A stretch of DNA of 64,000 bases from Roseateles violae (GCF_030410485.1 NZ_JAUHHC010000007.1:1-64000); one strand, 5' to 3'; positions 48,574 to 59,157 are shown, counted from the first letter of the stretch. A program made the numbers and translations. The notes: generated from the sequence alone by a model not told the origin.

Positions 48574-48599
48574 GGGGCTGATTCATCAGCCCCTTTTTT
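48574..48599 (+). terminator. Terminator/attenuator between rpsB and tsf
   Basis: GGGGCTGA (48574-48581) and TCAGCCCC (48586-48593), loop TTCA, followed by six T. This is a well-formed intrinsic terminator inside an operon, so it probably reduces tsf relative to rpsB. Confidence 0.88.
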
Positions 48600-48658
48600 G
48601 CAGAAGATCGCCGGCCCGCCCGGTGGTTTGCAAAGAATTCAGATTTACGGAGATTGAT

Positions 48659-49555
48659 ATGGCTGCTATTACCGCAAGCATGGTCGGCGAGCTGCGTGCC
48701 CGCACCGACGCCCCGATGATGGAATGCAAGAAGGCGCTGACCGAGGCCGACGGCGATCTGGGCCGCGCCGAGGAAATCCTGCGCGTCAAGCTGGGCAACA
48801 AGGCCGGCAAGGCCGCCTCGCGCGTGACCGCCGAGGGCGTGGTCGCCGCGGCCGTCGTCGGCACGGCCGGCGCGCTGCTGGAAGTGAACTGCGAAACCGA
48901 CTTCGTGTCGAAGAACGACGCTTTCCTGGCCTTCACCAACGCCTGCGCCCAGCTGATCGCCGAGAAGAACCCGGCCGACGTGGTCGCGCTGTCGGCGCTG
49001 CCGCTGTCGCAGGAAGGCTTCGGCCCGACGGTCGAGGACGTGCGCAAGGGCCTGATCGGCAAGATCGGCGAGAACATGACGATCCGCCGCTTCCAGCGCT
49101 ACGCCTCGGGCGCCAAGCTGGCCTCCTATCTGCACGGCACCCGCATCGGCGTGATGGTCGAGTTCGACGGTGACGAGGTCGCCGCCAAGGATGTCGCCAT
49201 GCACGTCGCCGCGATGAAGCCCGTGGCCCTGTCCAGCGCCGACGTTTCGGCCGAGCTGGTCGAGAAGGAGCGCAAGATCGCCACCGAGAAGGCGGCCGAA
49301 TCGGGCAAGCCGGCCGACATCGTCGCCAAGATGGTCGAGGGTTCGGTGCAGAAGTTCCTGAAGGAAGTCTCGCTGCTGGACCAGGTCTTCGTGAAGGCGG
49401 CCGACGGCAAGCAGACCGTCGGCGCGATGCTGAAGGACAAGGCCACGACGGTGAAGAGCTTCACGCTCTATGTCGTCGGCGAAGGCATCGAGAAGAAGGT
49501 GGACGATTTCGCCGCCGAAGTGGCCGCACAGGTGGCCGCCGCCAAGGGCGCGTAA
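48659..49555 (+). CDS. tsf: Elongation factor Ts
   Basis: The guanine-nucleotide exchange factor for EF-Tu. It has 298 residues from ATG 48659, with ACGGAG upstream. Signatures are [15 protein letters not shown] (UBA-like domain), [12 protein letters not shown] and the core repeat with HVAAMKP. It is separated from rpsB by an intrinsic terminator, so it is expressed by read-through or from its own weak promoter. Confidence 0.99.
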   Translation: MAAITASMVGELRARTDAPMMECKKALTEADGDLGRAEEILRVKLGNKAGKAASRVTAEGVVAAAVVGTAGALLEVNCETDFVSKNDAFLAFTNACAQLIAEKNPADVVALSALPLSQEGFGPTVEDVRKGLIGKIGENMTIRRFQRYASGAKLASYLHGTRIGVMVEFDGDEVAAKDVAMHVAAMKPVALSSADVSAELVEKERKIATEKAAESGKPADIVAKMVEGSVQKFLKEVSLLDQVFVKAADGKQTVGAMLKDKATTVKSFTLYVVGEGIEKKVDDFAAEVAAQVAAAKGA

Positions 49556-49577
49556 ACCGCCCGACGGCAAGCAAAAC

Positions 49578-49603
49578 AAAGGGCGCCCAGGCGCCCTTTA
49601 TTA
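49578..49603 (+). terminator. Terminator after tsf
   Basis: AAAGGGCGCC (49578-49587) pairs with GGCGCCCTTT (49590-49599) around a two-base loop, followed by ATTA. A tight stem with a short T tract. Confidence 0.7.
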
Positions 49604-49693
49604 CACTTGCGCTTGCGTCGCGGCGGCCCACAAGGCGGGTTTGCGGCGCTTGCAGCAGCAAAATACATCACCAGCAGCTCACAGAGGTAAGAA

Positions 49694-50404
49694 ATGCCCG
49701 CGCACAAACGCATCCTGCTCAAACTCTCCGGCGAAGCCCTGATGGGCGATGACGCCTACGGCATCAACCGCGCGACCATCGTGCGCATGGTGCAGGAGGT
49801 GCGCGAGATCACGCAGCTGGGCGTCGAGGTGGCCGTCGTGATCGGCGGCGGCAACATCTTCCGCGGCGTCGCGGGCGGCTCGGTGGGCATGGATCGTGCC
49901 ACGGCCGACTACATGGGCATGCTGGCCACCGTGATGAACTCGCTGGCCCTGGCCGACACGATGCGCCAGGAAGGCATGACCGCGCGCGTGATGTCGGCGA
50001 TCGCGATCGAGCAGGTCGTCGAGCCCTATGTGCGGCCCAAGGCGCTGCAGTACCTCGAAGAGGGCAAGGTCGTCATCTTCGCCGCTGGCACCGGCAACCC
50101 CTTCTTCACGACCGACACGGCCGCTGCGCTGCGCGGCGCCGAGATCGGCGCCGAGATCGTGCTGAAGGCGACCAAGGTCGACGGCGTCTACACGGCCGAT
50201 CCGAAGAAGGACCCGTCGGCGACACGCTACACGCGCATCAGCTTCGACGAGGCGATCACCAAGAACCTGCAGGTGCTGGACGCGACCGCCTTCGCGCTGT
50301 GCCGCGACCAGAAGCTGCCGATCAAGGTGTTCAGCATCTTCAAGCCGGGCGCGCTCAAGCGCGTGGTGCTCGGCGAGGACGAAGGCACGCTGGTCCACGT
50401 CTGA
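49694..50404 (+). CDS. pyrH: UMP kinase
   Basis: Phosphorylates UMP to UDP in pyrimidine nucleotide synthesis; a hexameric member of the amino-acid kinase family. It has 236 residues. [12 protein letters not shown] at the N-terminus and [10 protein letters not shown] (about 52-61) are canonical, as is the [15 protein letters not shown] region. AGAGGTAAG before the ATG is the ribosome site. TTGCGG (49641) and TACATC (49664), 17 bp apart, form a weak candidate promoter in the 138-base gap after tsf. Confidence 0.98.
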   Translation: MPAHKRILLKLSGEALMGDDAYGINRATIVRMVQEVREITQLGVEVAVVIGGGNIFRGVAGGSVGMDRATADYMGMLATVMNSLALADTMRQEGMTARVMSAIAIEQVVEPYVRPKALQYLEEGKVVIFAAGTGNPFFTTDTAAALRGAEIGAEIVLKATKVDGVYTADPKKDPSATRYTRISFDEAITKNLQVLDATAFALCRDQKLPIKVFSIFKPGALKRVVLGEDEGTLVHV

Positions 50405-50454
50405 GCGCGTGGCCGCGTTAGGTTGAATCGGAACGACATCAAGGTCGAAGAATC

Positions 50455-51015
50455 ATGAGCATTGCAGACATCAAGAAGAACGCCGAAGCCAAGATGGCCA
50501 AGTCCATCGAGTCGCTGAAGGGCGAGTTGCACAAGATCCGCACCGGTCGCGCCCATCCCGGCATCCTCGACCAGGTCAGCGTCGATTACTACGGCTCGAT
50601 GGTGCCGATCTCGCAGGTGGCCAACGTCAGCCTGCTCGATGCCCGCACGATCAGCGTGCAGCCCTGGGAAAAGGGCATGGGCGCCAAGATCGAGAAGGCG
50701 ATCCGCGAGTCGGACCTGGGCCTGAACCCCTCCGCCCAGGGCGAGCTGATCCGCGTGCCGATGCCGCCGCTGACCGAGGAGCGCCGCCGCGACCTGACCA
50801 AGGTGGTGCGCAATGCCGGCGAGGACTGCAAGATCGCCGTGCGCAATCTGCGCCGCGACGCCAACGAGCAGGCCAAGAAGCTGCTGAAGGACAAGGAGAT
50901 CGGCGAGGACGACGAGCGCCGCAGCCTGGACGAGGTGCAGAAGCTGACCGACCGCGTGATCGCCGAGATCGACAAGGTGATTTCGGCCAAGGAAGCCGAG
51001 ATCCTCGCGGTCTGA
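50455..51015 (+). CDS. frr: Ribosome recycling factor
   Basis: Splits post-termination ribosomes together with EF-G. It has 186 residues, the standard length. It contains [15 protein letters not shown], the SVDYYGS segment and LTEERRRDL with the long helical bundle. The gene follows pyrH after 50 bases and precedes uppS after seven, as in most proteobacteria. Confidence 0.99.
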   Translation: MSIADIKKNAEAKMAKSIESLKGELHKIRTGRAHPGILDQVSVDYYGSMVPISQVANVSLLDARTISVQPWEKGMGAKIEKAIRESDLGLNPSAQGELIRVPMPPLTEERRRDLTKVVRNAGEDCKIAVRNLRRDANEQAKKLLKDKEIGEDDERRSLDEVQKLTDRVIAEIDKVISAKEAEILAV

Positions 51016-51022
51016 TCAGCGG

Positions 51023-51778
51023 ATGCCGCCAGTGACGACGACGAACTCCGACAACAAGCCGATGCCGCGCCATGTGGCCATCGTGATGGATGGCAACGGG
51101 CGCTGGGCCAAGAAGCGCTTCCTGCCGAGATTCTTCGGCCACAAGCAGGGCGTCGACGCGCTGGTCAAGATCGTCCAGGCCTGCATAGCCCGCGACATCG
51201 AGTACCTGACCGTCTTCGCCTTCTCCAGCGAGAACTGGAAGCGGCCCAGCGACGAGGTCTCCGGCCTGATGGGCCTGGTGCTGGCCGCCGTCAGCCGCTA
51301 CCTGGCCCGCATGGGCGCGATGGGCGTGCGCATCCGCATCGTCGGCGACCGCGAGGCGGTCTCGGACAAGCTGCGCAATGCCTGGAACGAGGCCGAGGCA
51401 GCGACCGCGCACAACAGCAAGCTGACCCTGAACGTCGCCTTCAACTACGGTGGCCGCTGGGACATCGTGCAGGCGACCAAGGCGGCGATCAAGGCCGGCG
51501 TGCGACCGGAAGACCTGACCGAAGCCAAGCTCTCGGAGTTCATGGCCATGAGCTATGCGCCCGATCCGGACCTGTTCATCCGCACCGGCGGCGAGGTGCG
51601 CATCAGCAACTTCATGCTCTGGCAGGTCGCCTACACCGAGTTCGTGTTCTCCGACTGCCTCTGGCCCGAGTTCGGTGAGGCGCAGCTGGACGCGGCGATC
51701 GAGGCCTTCCGCGAGCGCGACCGGCGTTTCGGCGGCGTCAAGCCGAGCCCGGCCGCGGCCTCGCTGGCCAGCGCCTGA
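51023..51778 (+). CDS. uppS: Isoprenyl transferase (undecaprenyl diphosphate synthase)
   Basis: Makes undecaprenyl diphosphate, the lipid carrier for peptidoglycan and O-antigen, from farnesyl and isopentenyl diphosphates. It has 251 residues. The metal-binding Asp23 lies in VMDGNGRWA. FNYGGRWD and the C-terminal RTGGEVRISNFMLWQ are family hallmarks. Five bases separate it from cdsA. It uses products of the MEP pathway, two genes of which (ispG, dxr) are in this window. Confidence 0.98.
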   Translation: MPPVTTTNSDNKPMPRHVAIVMDGNGRWAKKRFLPRFFGHKQGVDALVKIVQACIARDIEYLTVFAFSSENWKRPSDEVSGLMGLVLAAVSRYLARMGAMGVRIRIVGDREAVSDKLRNAWNEAEAATAHNSKLTLNVAFNYGGRWDIVQATKAAIKAGVRPEDLTEAKLSEFMAMSYAPDPDLFIRTGGEVRISNFMLWQVAYTEFVFSDCLWPEFGEAQLDAAIEAFRERDRRFGGVKPSPAAASLASA

Positions 51779-51783
51779 CCGCC

Positions 51784-52629
51784 ATGCTGAAGACCCGTAT
51801 CCTGACGGCCATCGTGCTGCTGGCGGTGCTGCTGCCGACGATGTTCGCTGCCTCGCCCTGGCCCTTCGCGCTGCTGACCATCGTGATGATTGCCGCCGGC
51901 GGCTGGGAATGGGCGCGGCTCAATGGCGCGCCCGGCGCGCCGGCGCTGATCTTCGGCGCCGGCCTGGCCGCCGCCTGCGGCGCGACCCTGCTGGCCTGGG
52001 GCCTGCAGGCGCCACCGGCCTGGTGCTGGTGGCTGGCCGGCCTGATCTGGGTGCTGGGCGGCGTGTTCGCCCTGCGTGCCGGCCCCACGCGCTGGCCCGG
52101 CGTGTCGCGCCTGCTGCGCCTGGCGCTGGGCGCGCTGGCGCTGTGGGCCGCCTGGCTGGCCATCGTGCAGGCGAGGGCGGTCGGCATCAACTACCTGCTG
52201 TCCATCTTCTGCCTGGTCTGGATGGCCGATATCGCTGCCTACTTCGGCGGCCGGACCTTCGGCCGCCGCAAGCTGGCGCCCGCGATCTCGCCCGGCAAGA
52301 GCTGGGAGGGCGTCTGGTCCGGCATGGCCGGCGTGCTGCTGCTGGGCCTCGTCTGGGTGCATGGCATCGACGCGCATCTGCAGGTCGACTCCGCCAGCCT
52401 CTATGGCCGGCTGCTGCACGGCATGGGCGCGGTGTCCATCCTGGCTCTGGTCTTTCTTGCCGCGATGAGCGTCGTCGGCGATCTGTTCGAGTCGCTGATC
52501 AAGCGCGCCGTCGGCGCCAAGGACAGCAGCCAGCTGCTGCCCGGCCATGGCGGCGTGCTCGACCGCGTCGATGCCTTGCTGCCGGTGTTCCCGCTGGCGC
52601 TGGCCCTGAGTTCCTCCTTCCATCCATGA
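51784..52629 (+). CDS. cdsA: Phosphatidate cytidylyltransferase
   Basis: An inner-membrane enzyme that forms CDP-diacylglycerol, the branch point of phospholipid synthesis. It has 281 residues with about eight hydrophobic helices. The C-terminal signature includes SPGKSWEG, DLFESLIKR and LLPGHGGVLDRVD. The stop overlaps the dxr ATG (ATGA), so translation is coupled. Confidence 0.97.
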   Translation: MLKTRILTAIVLLAVLLPTMFAASPWPFALLTIVMIAAGGWEWARLNGAPGAPALIFGAGLAAACGATLLAWGLQAPPAWCWWLAGLIWVLGGVFALRAGPTRWPGVSRLLRLALGALALWAAWLAIVQARAVGINYLLSIFCLVWMADIAAYFGGRTFGRRKLAPAISPGKSWEGVWSGMAGVLLLGLVWVHGIDAHLQVDSASLYGRLLHGMGAVSILALVFLAAMSVVGDLFESLIKRAVGAKDSSQLLPGHGGVLDRVDALLPVFPLALALSSSFHP

Positions 52630-53828
52630 GCGCATCGCCGCAACAACGCCAGCGCGTCAGCGTGCTGGGCTCCACCGGCTCGATCGGCGTCAACACGCTG
52701 GACGTGCTGGCCCGCCATCCCGAGCGCTACGAGGTCTTCGCGCTCAGCGCGATGAGTCGCGTCGACGAACTGGCCGCGCAATGCCTGCAGTGGCGGCCGC
52801 GCTTCGCGGTGATGCCCGAGGCGGCCAAGGCCGCCGAGCTGCGCCGCGTGCTGCGCGAGCAGGGCAGCCAGACCGAGGTGCTGGACGGCGCGGCGGCGCT
52901 GGCCGAGATCGCCGCCCATCCGGACGTCGATGCGGTGATGGCCGCCATTGTCGGCGCGGCCGGCCTGGCACCCTGTCTGGCGGCGGCGCGCGCCGGCAAG
53001 CGCCTGCTCCTGGCCAACAAGGAGGCGATCGTCGTCGGTGGCGCCCTCTTCATGCAGGCGGTCGAGCAGGGCGGGGCGATGCTGCTGCCGGTCGACTCCG
53101 AGCATTCGGCGATCTTCCAGTGCCTGCCCGAGGACCCCTCGACCTGGGCGCAGCGCATCGACCATATCGTGCTGACCGCGTCCGGCGGCCCCTTCCGCCA
53201 GCGCGACCCGGCCAGCCTGGCCGATGTGACGCCGGAGCAGGCGGTCGCGCATCCCAACTGGGTGATGGGCCGCAAGATCTCGGTCGACTCGGCGACCATG
53301 ATGAACAAGGCGCTCGAGGTGATCGAGGCGCGCTGGCTGTTCCATCTGCGGCCCGAGCAGATCAAGGTCGTCATCCACCCGCAGAGCATCATCCATTCGA
53401 TGGTGGTCTGCCGCGACCGCTCGGTGCTGGCCCAGCTGGGCACGCCGGACATGCGGGTGCCGATCGCCTATGCGCTGTCCTTCCCCGAGCGGGTCGAGTC
53501 GGGCGCCGAGCAGCTGGACTTCCTCGCCAAGCCGACGCTCACCTTCGAGGATGCCGACGAGCGCCGCTTCCCGGGCCTGCACCTGTCCTGGCAGGCGCTG
53601 CGCGCGGCCGAAGGCTCGACGGCGGTGCTGAACGCGGCCAATGAGGAGGCGGTTGCCGCCTTCCTGGAGCGACGGCTGCGCTTCGACCATATCTACCGCG
53701 TCAACCGGCAGTCGCTGGAGGAGCTGCATCCCGAGGCCGGCGAATGTGCCAGCGTCGAGGGCCTGCTGGCGCTGGACGCGCGCGCGCGCCGCCATGCACA
53801 GGCACTGATCGCCGAGCTGTCCGCATGA
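52626..53828 (+). CDS. dxr: 1-deoxy-D-xylulose 5-phosphate reductoisomerase
   Basis: The second enzyme of the MEP pathway: it rearranges and reduces DXP to MEP with NADPH. It has 400 residues from the ATG overlapping the cdsA stop. NADPH-binding GSTGSIG (15-21), ANKEA, PVDSEHSAIFQ, SGGPFR and MGRKISVDSATMMNK are all present, including the metal-binding acidic residues. The last four bases overlap rseP. Confidence 0.98.
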   Translation: MSASPQQRQRVSVLGSTGSIGVNTLDVLARHPERYEVFALSAMSRVDELAAQCLQWRPRFAVMPEAAKAAELRRVLREQGSQTEVLDGAAALAEIAAHPDVDAVMAAIVGAAGLAPCLAAARAGKRLLLANKEAIVVGGALFMQAVEQGGAMLLPVDSEHSAIFQCLPEDPSTWAQRIDHIVLTASGGPFRQRDPASLADVTPEQAVAHPNWVMGRKISVDSATMMNKALEVIEARWLFHLRPEQIKVVIHPQSIIHSMVVCRDRSVLAQLGTPDMRVPIAYALSFPERVESGAEQLDFLAKPTLTFEDADERRFPGLHLSWQALRAAEGSTAVLNAANEEAVAAFLERRLRFDHIYRVNRQSLEELHPEAGECASVEGLLALDARARRHAQALIAELSA

Positions 53829-55195
53829 TGACCTTGCTGGCCTTTGTGCTGACCCTGGCGGTGCTGATCGTCGTGCACGAGTACGGCCATTACCGTGTCG
53901 CCAAGGCCTGCGGCGTCAAGGTGCTGCGCTTCTCGGTGGGCTTCGGCCGCGTGATCTGGCGTCGCCAGAACGGCCCCGAGGCCACCGAGTTCACGCTCAG
54001 CGCGCTGCCGCTGGGCGGCTATGTGCGTATGCTGGACGAGCGCGACGGCCCGGTCGCGCCGCAGGAGCGCGCCCAGGCCTTCAACAACCGGCCGCTGTGG
54101 CAGCGGGTCGCCGTCGTCGCGGCCGGGCCGCTGGCGAACCTGCTGCTGGCCGCGCTGCTATTCGGCGCCGCTGGCTGGATCGGCAGCGAGGAGCCGAAGG
54201 CGCTGCTGGGCACGCCGGCGGCCGGCTCGCTGGCCGAGCATGCCGGGCTGCGCGCCGGCGATCTGGTGCGCGCCACCTCGCTCGACGGCCAGCAATGGGA
54301 CGAGGTGCGGGCGCTGTCCGAACTGCGCTGGCAGCTCAGCGCGGCGGTGGCCGATGGCCGCAAGCTCTGGCTGGAGCTCAGCGATGCGCAGGGCCATGGC
54401 CGGCGCAGCGTGATGCTGCCGACCGATACGCTGGGGGGCGGCGAGCTCGACGCGGCGATGCTGCGCAAGCTCGGCTTCGGCGGCCCCTTCAGCGAGCCGC
54501 TGCTGGGCCGGCTGGCGCCGGGCGCTGCGGCCGAGGCGGCCGGCCTGCGCGCCGGCGACCGGGTGCTGACGATAGACGGCATCCCCATCGTCGATGCGGC
54601 CGGCCTGCGCGAACGCATCCGCGCAGCGGTGCAGCCGGACGGCCAGCCGCGGCTGCAGAGCTGGCGCGTCGAGCGCGCCGGCCAGACGCTCGAGATCGAG
54701 GTGCAGCCCAAGGTGGTCGACGAGGCCGGTCATGCGATCGGCCAGATCGGCGCGCTGGTCGGCGGTCCGCCGGAGCTGGTGCTGCTGCGCCATGGCTTCA
54801 TCGACGGTCTGGTGCACGGCGTCGAGCGCACCTGGGAGACCGCCACCATGACCCTGCGCGTGCTGGGCCGCATGCTGATCGGCCAGGCCTCGCTGAAGAA
54901 CCTCAGCGGCCCGCTGACGATCGCCGATTACGCCGGGCAGTCGGCGCGCGCCGGCCTGCCGCAATACCTGGGCTTTCTGGCCCTGGTCAGCGTGAGCCTG
55001 GGCGTGCTGAACCTGCTGCCGCTGCCGATGCTCGATGGCGGACACCTGATGTATTATCTTTTCGAGGGTCTGAGCGGCCGCCCCGTCTCCGAGTGGTGGC
55101 AGCGGCAACTGCAGCGCATTGGCGCGCTGATCCTGATGCTGATGATGGTTCTGGCCCTTTCCAACGACGTGGCCCGCTTGGCGGGCCTGCATTGA
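53825..55195 (+). CDS. rseP: RIP metalloprotease RseP
   Basis: A site-2 intramembrane zinc protease that in E. coli cleaves RseA to release sigma-E and removes leftover signal peptides. It has 456 residues. The zinc motif is HEYGH (18-22, HExxH) in the first helix, and the third ligand lies in LPMLDGGH near the C-terminus. Two PDZ domains lie between (about 120-290). It has the usual four helices. The placement before bamA is standard and links stress signalling to outer-membrane assembly. Confidence 0.97.
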   Translation: MMTLLAFVLTLAVLIVVHEYGHYRVAKACGVKVLRFSVGFGRVIWRRQNGPEATEFTLSALPLGGYVRMLDERDGPVAPQERAQAFNNRPLWQRVAVVAAGPLANLLLAALLFGAAGWIGSEEPKALLGTPAAGSLAEHAGLRAGDLVRATSLDGQQWDEVRALSELRWQLSAAVADGRKLWLELSDAQGHGRRSVMLPTDTLGGGELDAAMLRKLGFGGPFSEPLLGRLAPGAAAEAAGLRAGDRVLTIDGIPIVDAAGLRERIRAAVQPDGQPRLQSWRVERAGQTLEIEVQPKVVDEAGHAIGQIGALVGGPPELVLLRHGFIDGLVHGVERTWETATMTLRVLGRMLIGQASLKNLSGPLTIADYAGQSARAGLPQYLGFLALVSVSLGVLNLLPLPMLDGGHLMYYLFEGLSGRPVSEWWQRQLQRIGALILMLMMVLALSNDVARLAGLH

Positions 55196-55205
55196 TTCCT
55201 ACTGC

Positions 55206-57512
55206 ATGTCCTCTTCTCCAAGAATGGGAGCGCGTGTGCGCCCCTCGATCCTGACTTTGGCCTTTGCGGCCGCGTTCCAGTCAGGCGCCGCCTGGGCGGT
55301 CGACCCCTTCGTGCTCAAGGACATCCGCGTCGAGGGCCTGCAACGTACCGACCCCGGCACCGTCTTCGCCTCGCTGCCCTTCCGCATCGGTGACACCTAC
55401 AACGACGACAAGGGCGCCGCCGCGCTGCGCGCGCTGTTCGCGACCGGCCTGTTCAAGGACGTGCGCATCAATATCGACGGCAACTCGGTGGTCGTCGTCA
55501 TCGACGAGCGGCCCATCATCGCCAACGTCAGCTTTGTCGGCCTGAAGGAGTTCGACACCGAGGCGCTGACCAAGTCGCTGAAGGAGGTCGGCATCGGGGA
55601 GGGCAAGCCCTTCGACAAGGCGCTGGCCGACCGCGCCGAGCAGGAACTGAAGCGGCAATACCTGACCCGCTCGCTGTACGGCGCCGAGGTCACGACCACC
55701 ATCACCCCGCTGGAGCGCAACCGCGTCAACGTCAGCTTCTCGGTCGCCGAAGGCGAGCCGGCGCGCATCGGCGAGATCCGCATCCTGGGCAACAAGGTGT
55801 TCTCGGAGGGCACCCTGCTGGGCCTCCTGGAGCAGACCACCAGCGGCTGGCTGACCTGGTACACCAAGACCGACCGCTATTCGCGCGCCAAGCTCAATGC
55901 CGATCTGGAGACCTTGCGCTCCTACTACCTGAACCGCGGCTATCTGGAGTTCGCCGTCACCTCGACCCAGGTGACGATCTCGCCGGACAAGCAGAGCATC
56001 AATATCGCCATCACCGTCAACGAGGGCCAGCCCTACACGGTGACGGCGGTCAAGCTCGAGGGCGAGTACCTCGGCCGCGAAGAGGACTTCAAGCGCCTGA
56101 TCCAGCTCAGGCCCGGCCAGCCCTACCAGGGCGAGGCGGTGGCGCAGACGACACGCGCCTTCCAGGACCTCTACGGCACCTATGGCTACGCCTTTGCCCG
56201 CGTGGACAGCCGCCCCGAGATCGACCGCGCGACCGGCCAGGTCGTCGTGACCTTCGTGGCCGAGCCACAGCGCCGCGTCTATGTGCGCAAGGTGATCGTC
56301 TCCGGCAACACGCGCACCCGCGACGAGGTGATCCGCCGCGAGTTCCGCCAGTTCGAATCGGCCTGGTACGACGGCCAGAAGATCAAGGCCTCGCGCGACC
56401 GCATCGAGCGCCTGGGCTACTTCAAGGAAGTCACCGTCGACACCAACGAGGTGCCCGGCGCGCAGGACCAGGTCGACGTGGTGCTGAACGTGGTCGAGCG
56501 CCCGACCGGCAATATCTCGGTCGGTGCCGGCTACTCGAGCCAGCAGAAGCTCTCGCTGACCGGCTCGATCCGGCAGGAAAACGTGTTCGGCTCGGGCAAC
56601 TACCTCGGCATCGACGTCAACACCGCCTACACCGGCCGTGCGCTGGTGCTGTCGACGGTCGACCCCTACTTCACCGTCGACGGCGTCTCGCGTGCCTTCG
56701 ATCTGTTCTACCGCACGACCAAGCCCTACAACACCCTGGGCGAGCAGTACGAGCTGATCAGCCGCGGCGGCTCGCTGCGCTTCGGCGTGCCCTTCTCGGA
56801 GCTGGACACGGTGTTCTTCGGGGCCGGCTTCGAGCAGACGACGATCTCCACCTCGGCCGGCCTGCCGAACAGCTATCTGCTGTACGCGATCACCTTCGGC
56901 CAGGACAGCACGGCCTTCCCGCTGACCATCGGCTGGCAGCGCGACAACCGCGACAGCGTGATCTCGCCGACGGCCGGCAAGTACCAGCGCGTCAACCTGG
57001 AGCTGAGCCCGGCCGGCGATGCGACCTATGCGCGCGCCAATCTGCAGTACCAGCAGTTCTTCCCGATCACCAACAAGATCTCGCTGGGCGTCAACGGCGA
57101 ACTGGGCTGGGGCGTCGGCATCGCCGGCAAGCCCTATCCGATCTTCAAGAACTTCTACGCCGGCGGCCTCGGCTCGGTGCGGGTGTTCGAGGCCAACTCG
57201 CTGGGCCCGGTCGACGTGACCGGCACCTACACCGGCGGCAACCGGCGCCTGAACGTCAACACCGAGCTCTACCTGCCGGTGCCCGGTGGCGGCAACGACA
57301 AGACCTTCCGCCTGTTCGGCTTCATGGACGTCGGCAATGTCTGGGCGCAGCACGAGCAGGTGACGGTCGATTCGCTGCGCGCTTCGGCCGGCGTGGGTAT
57401 CAGCTGGATTTCGCCGATGGGCCCGCTGCGCCTGTCCTACGGCACGCCGATCCGCAAGCAACCCACGGATAGAATCGAGAAATTCCAATTCCAGATCGGG
57501 ACTGCATTCTGA
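55206..57512 (+). CDS. bamA: Outer membrane protein assembly factor BamA
   Basis: The central beta-barrel protein of the BAM complex. It has 768 residues: a signal peptide (cleavage near AWA-VD, about residue 31), five POTRA domains (about 32-430, beginning FVLKDIRVEGLQRTDPGTVF-type sequence) and a 16-strand barrel to the end. It finishes IGTAF with the C-terminal Phe needed for recognition. The RLSYGTPI region is near the last strands. The stop overlaps the skp ATG (TGATG). bamB and bamD are also in this window. Confidence 0.98.
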   Translation: MSSSPRMGARVRPSILTLAFAAAFQSGAAWAVDPFVLKDIRVEGLQRTDPGTVFASLPFRIGDTYNDDKGAAALRALFATGLFKDVRINIDGNSVVVVIDERPIIANVSFVGLKEFDTEALTKSLKEVGIGEGKPFDKALADRAEQELKRQYLTRSLYGAEVTTTITPLERNRVNVSFSVAEGEPARIGEIRILGNKVFSEGTLLGLLEQTTSGWLTWYTKTDRYSRAKLNADLETLRSYYLNRGYLEFAVTSTQVTISPDKQSINIAITVNEGQPYTVTAVKLEGEYLGREEDFKRLIQLRPGQPYQGEAVAQTTRAFQDLYGTYGYAFARVDSRPEIDRATGQVVVTFVAEPQRRVYVRKVIVSGNTRTRDEVIRREFRQFESAWYDGQKIKASRDRIERLGYFKEVTVDTNEVPGAQDQVDVVLNVVERPTGNISVGAGYSSQQKLSLTGSIRQENVFGSGNYLGIDVNTAYTGRALVLSTVDPYFTVDGVSRAFDLFYRTTKPYNTLGEQYELISRGGSLRFGVPFSELDTVFFGAGFEQTTISTSAGLPNSYLLYAITFGQDSTAFPLTIGWQRDNRDSVISPTAGKYQRVNLELSPAGDATYARANLQYQQFFPITNKISLGVNGELGWGVGIAGKPYPIFKNFYAGGLGSVRVFEANSLGPVDVTGTYTGGNRRLNVNTELYLPVPGGGNDKTFRLFGFMDVGNVWAQHEQVTVDSLRASAGVGISWISPMGPLRLSYGTPIRKQPTDRIEKFQFQIGTAF

Positions 57513-58021
57513 TGAAGAGCAAGCTGTTGAAGGCGGTGGCGCTGGCCGCCACGATGTCCATGGCGGCCATCGCCGCCCAGGCGCAAGATATCAAGATCGG
57601 CTACGTCAATAGCGAGCGCGTGCTGCGCGAGTCCAACCTCGCCAAGGCCGCGCAGGCCAAGCTGGAAGCGGAATTCGGCAAGCGCGAGAAGGACCTGAAG
57701 GATCTGGAAGGCCGTCTGCGCGGCGCCGCCGAGAAGCTCGAGAAGGATGCCCCGACCCTGGCCGAGACCGAGCGCAACCGCCGCCAGCGCGACCTGATCG
57801 AGCAGGAGCGCGATCTGCAGCGCAAGCGCCGCGAGTGGCAGGAAGACCTGACCCAGCGCAAGCAGGAAGAGCTGTCGGCCGTGGTCGAACGCGCCAACCG
57901 CATCATCAAGCAGATCTTCGATGCCGAGAAGTACGACCTGATCCTGCAGGACGCGATCCACTTCAGCCCGCGCGTGGACATCACCAAGAAGGTGATCGAC
58001 GCGCTGAACGCGCAGAAGTGA
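57512..58021 (+). CDS. skp: OmpH/Skp periplasmic chaperone
   Basis: A trimeric jellyfish-like chaperone that carries unfolded outer-membrane proteins to BAM. It has 169 residues with a signal peptide ending near AQA-QD. A short beta segment ([12 protein letters not shown]) precedes long charged coiled helices (about 45-130), and a return strand region lies near the end. ATG overlaps the bamA stop. lpxD follows after 14 bases. Confidence 0.95.
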   Translation: MKSKLLKAVALAATMSMAAIAAQAQDIKIGYVNSERVLRESNLAKAAQAKLEAEFGKREKDLKDLEGRLRGAAEKLEKDAPTLAETERNRRQRDLIEQERDLQRKRREWQEDLTQRKQEELSAVVERANRIIKQIFDAEKYDLILQDAIHFSPRVDITKKVIDALNAQK

Positions 58022-58035
58022 GCGGAGGAGATCGG

Positions 58036-59091
58036 GTGAGCCCGGTTTCCCTCAGTGAGATCATCGCCGCCCTGGGCGGCGATCTTCATGGTGCGCCCGA
58101 AACGGCGATCGCCCGCATCGGCCCCCTGGCCAGCGCCGACGCGACGACGCTGGCCTTTCTGTCGAACCCGCGCTACCAGTCGCAGCTGGCCACGACGGCC
58201 GCCGCCTGCGTGATCGTCGCGCCGGCCTTCGCCGAGGCGGCGACCCAGCGCGGTGCCGCTGCCGGTGGCAGCGCGGCGGCCATCGTCACCCCCGATCCCT
58301 ATCTTTACTTCGCCCGCCTGACCCAGTGGTGGGCGGCGCGCGTGCGGCCGCAGCCCGTGGCGCGCATCCATCCGAGCGCCGTCATCGATCCGAGCGCGAC
58401 GCTGGGCGAGGGCGTCGACATCGGCCCGCTGGCCGTGATCGAGGCCGGCGCGCGCATCGGCGACGGCGCGCGTATCGGCCCGCATTGCGTGATCGAGCGC
58501 AATGCCGCGGTCGGCCCCGGCACGCGCCTGGCCGCGCGGGTGACCTTGGGCTACGACTGCCGCATCGGCGCGCGCGGCATCGTCCATGGCGGCGTCGTCA
58601 TCGGCGCCGACGGCTTCGGCTTCGCGCCGAACAAGGGGGCCTGGGAAAAGATCGAGCAGCTGGGCGCCGTCGTCATCGGCGACGATGTCGAGATCGGCGC
58701 CAACACCTGCATCGACCGCGGCGCGCTCGACGACACGGTGATCGAGGACGGCGTCAAGCTCGACAACCAGATCCAGATCGGCCACAACGTGCGCATCGGC
58801 AAGCACACGGCCATGGCCGGCTGCTCGGCGATCGCCGGCAGCACGACCATCGGCGCCCATTGCACGATAGGCGGGGCGGCGATGATCATCGGCCACCTGA
58901 CCCTGGCCGACCATGTCCACATCTCGATGGGCACGGCGATCACGCGCAGCATCAGCAAGCCGGGCCAGTACAGCGGTGTCTTCCCCTTCGACGACAATGC
59001 GAACTGGGAAAAGAACGCGGCGACCTTGCGCCAGCTGCATTCTTTGCGAGAGCGCCTGCGGGCGCTTGAGAAAAAAACGAACAGCGACTAG
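58036..59091 (+). CDS. lpxD: UDP-3-O-acylglucosamine N-acyltransferase
   Basis: The third step of lipid A synthesis: transfers a 3-hydroxyacyl chain from ACP to the 2-amino group. It has 351 residues from GTG 58036, which has GGAGGAG six to twelve bases upstream. An N-terminal uridine-binding domain (about 1-100) precedes a left-handed beta-helix with many hexapeptide repeats such as [19 protein letters not shown] His is the likely base, and a C-terminal helix follows. fabZ, lpxA and lpxB follow in order. Confidence 0.98.
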   Translation: MSPVSLSEIIAALGGDLHGAPETAIARIGPLASADATTLAFLSNPRYQSQLATTAAACVIVAPAFAEAATQRGAAAGGSAAAIVTPDPYLYFARLTQWWAARVRPQPVARIHPSAVIDPSATLGEGVDIGPLAVIEAGARIGDGARIGPHCVIERNAAVGPGTRLAARVTLGYDCRIGARGIVHGGVVIGADGFGFAPNKGAWEKIEQLGAVVIGDDVEIGANTCIDRGALDDTVIEDGVKLDNQIQIGHNVRIGKHTAMAGCSAIAGSTTIGAHCTIGGAAMIIGHLTLADHVHISMGTAITRSISKPGQYSGVFPFDDNANWEKNAATLRQLHSLRERLRALEKKTNSD

Positions 59092-59157
59092 GCCTGAGGC
59101 CCGAGAAATCATTGGCGGCGCGCCCTGCGCCGCGAGACAAGCGAACGAATCGACATC

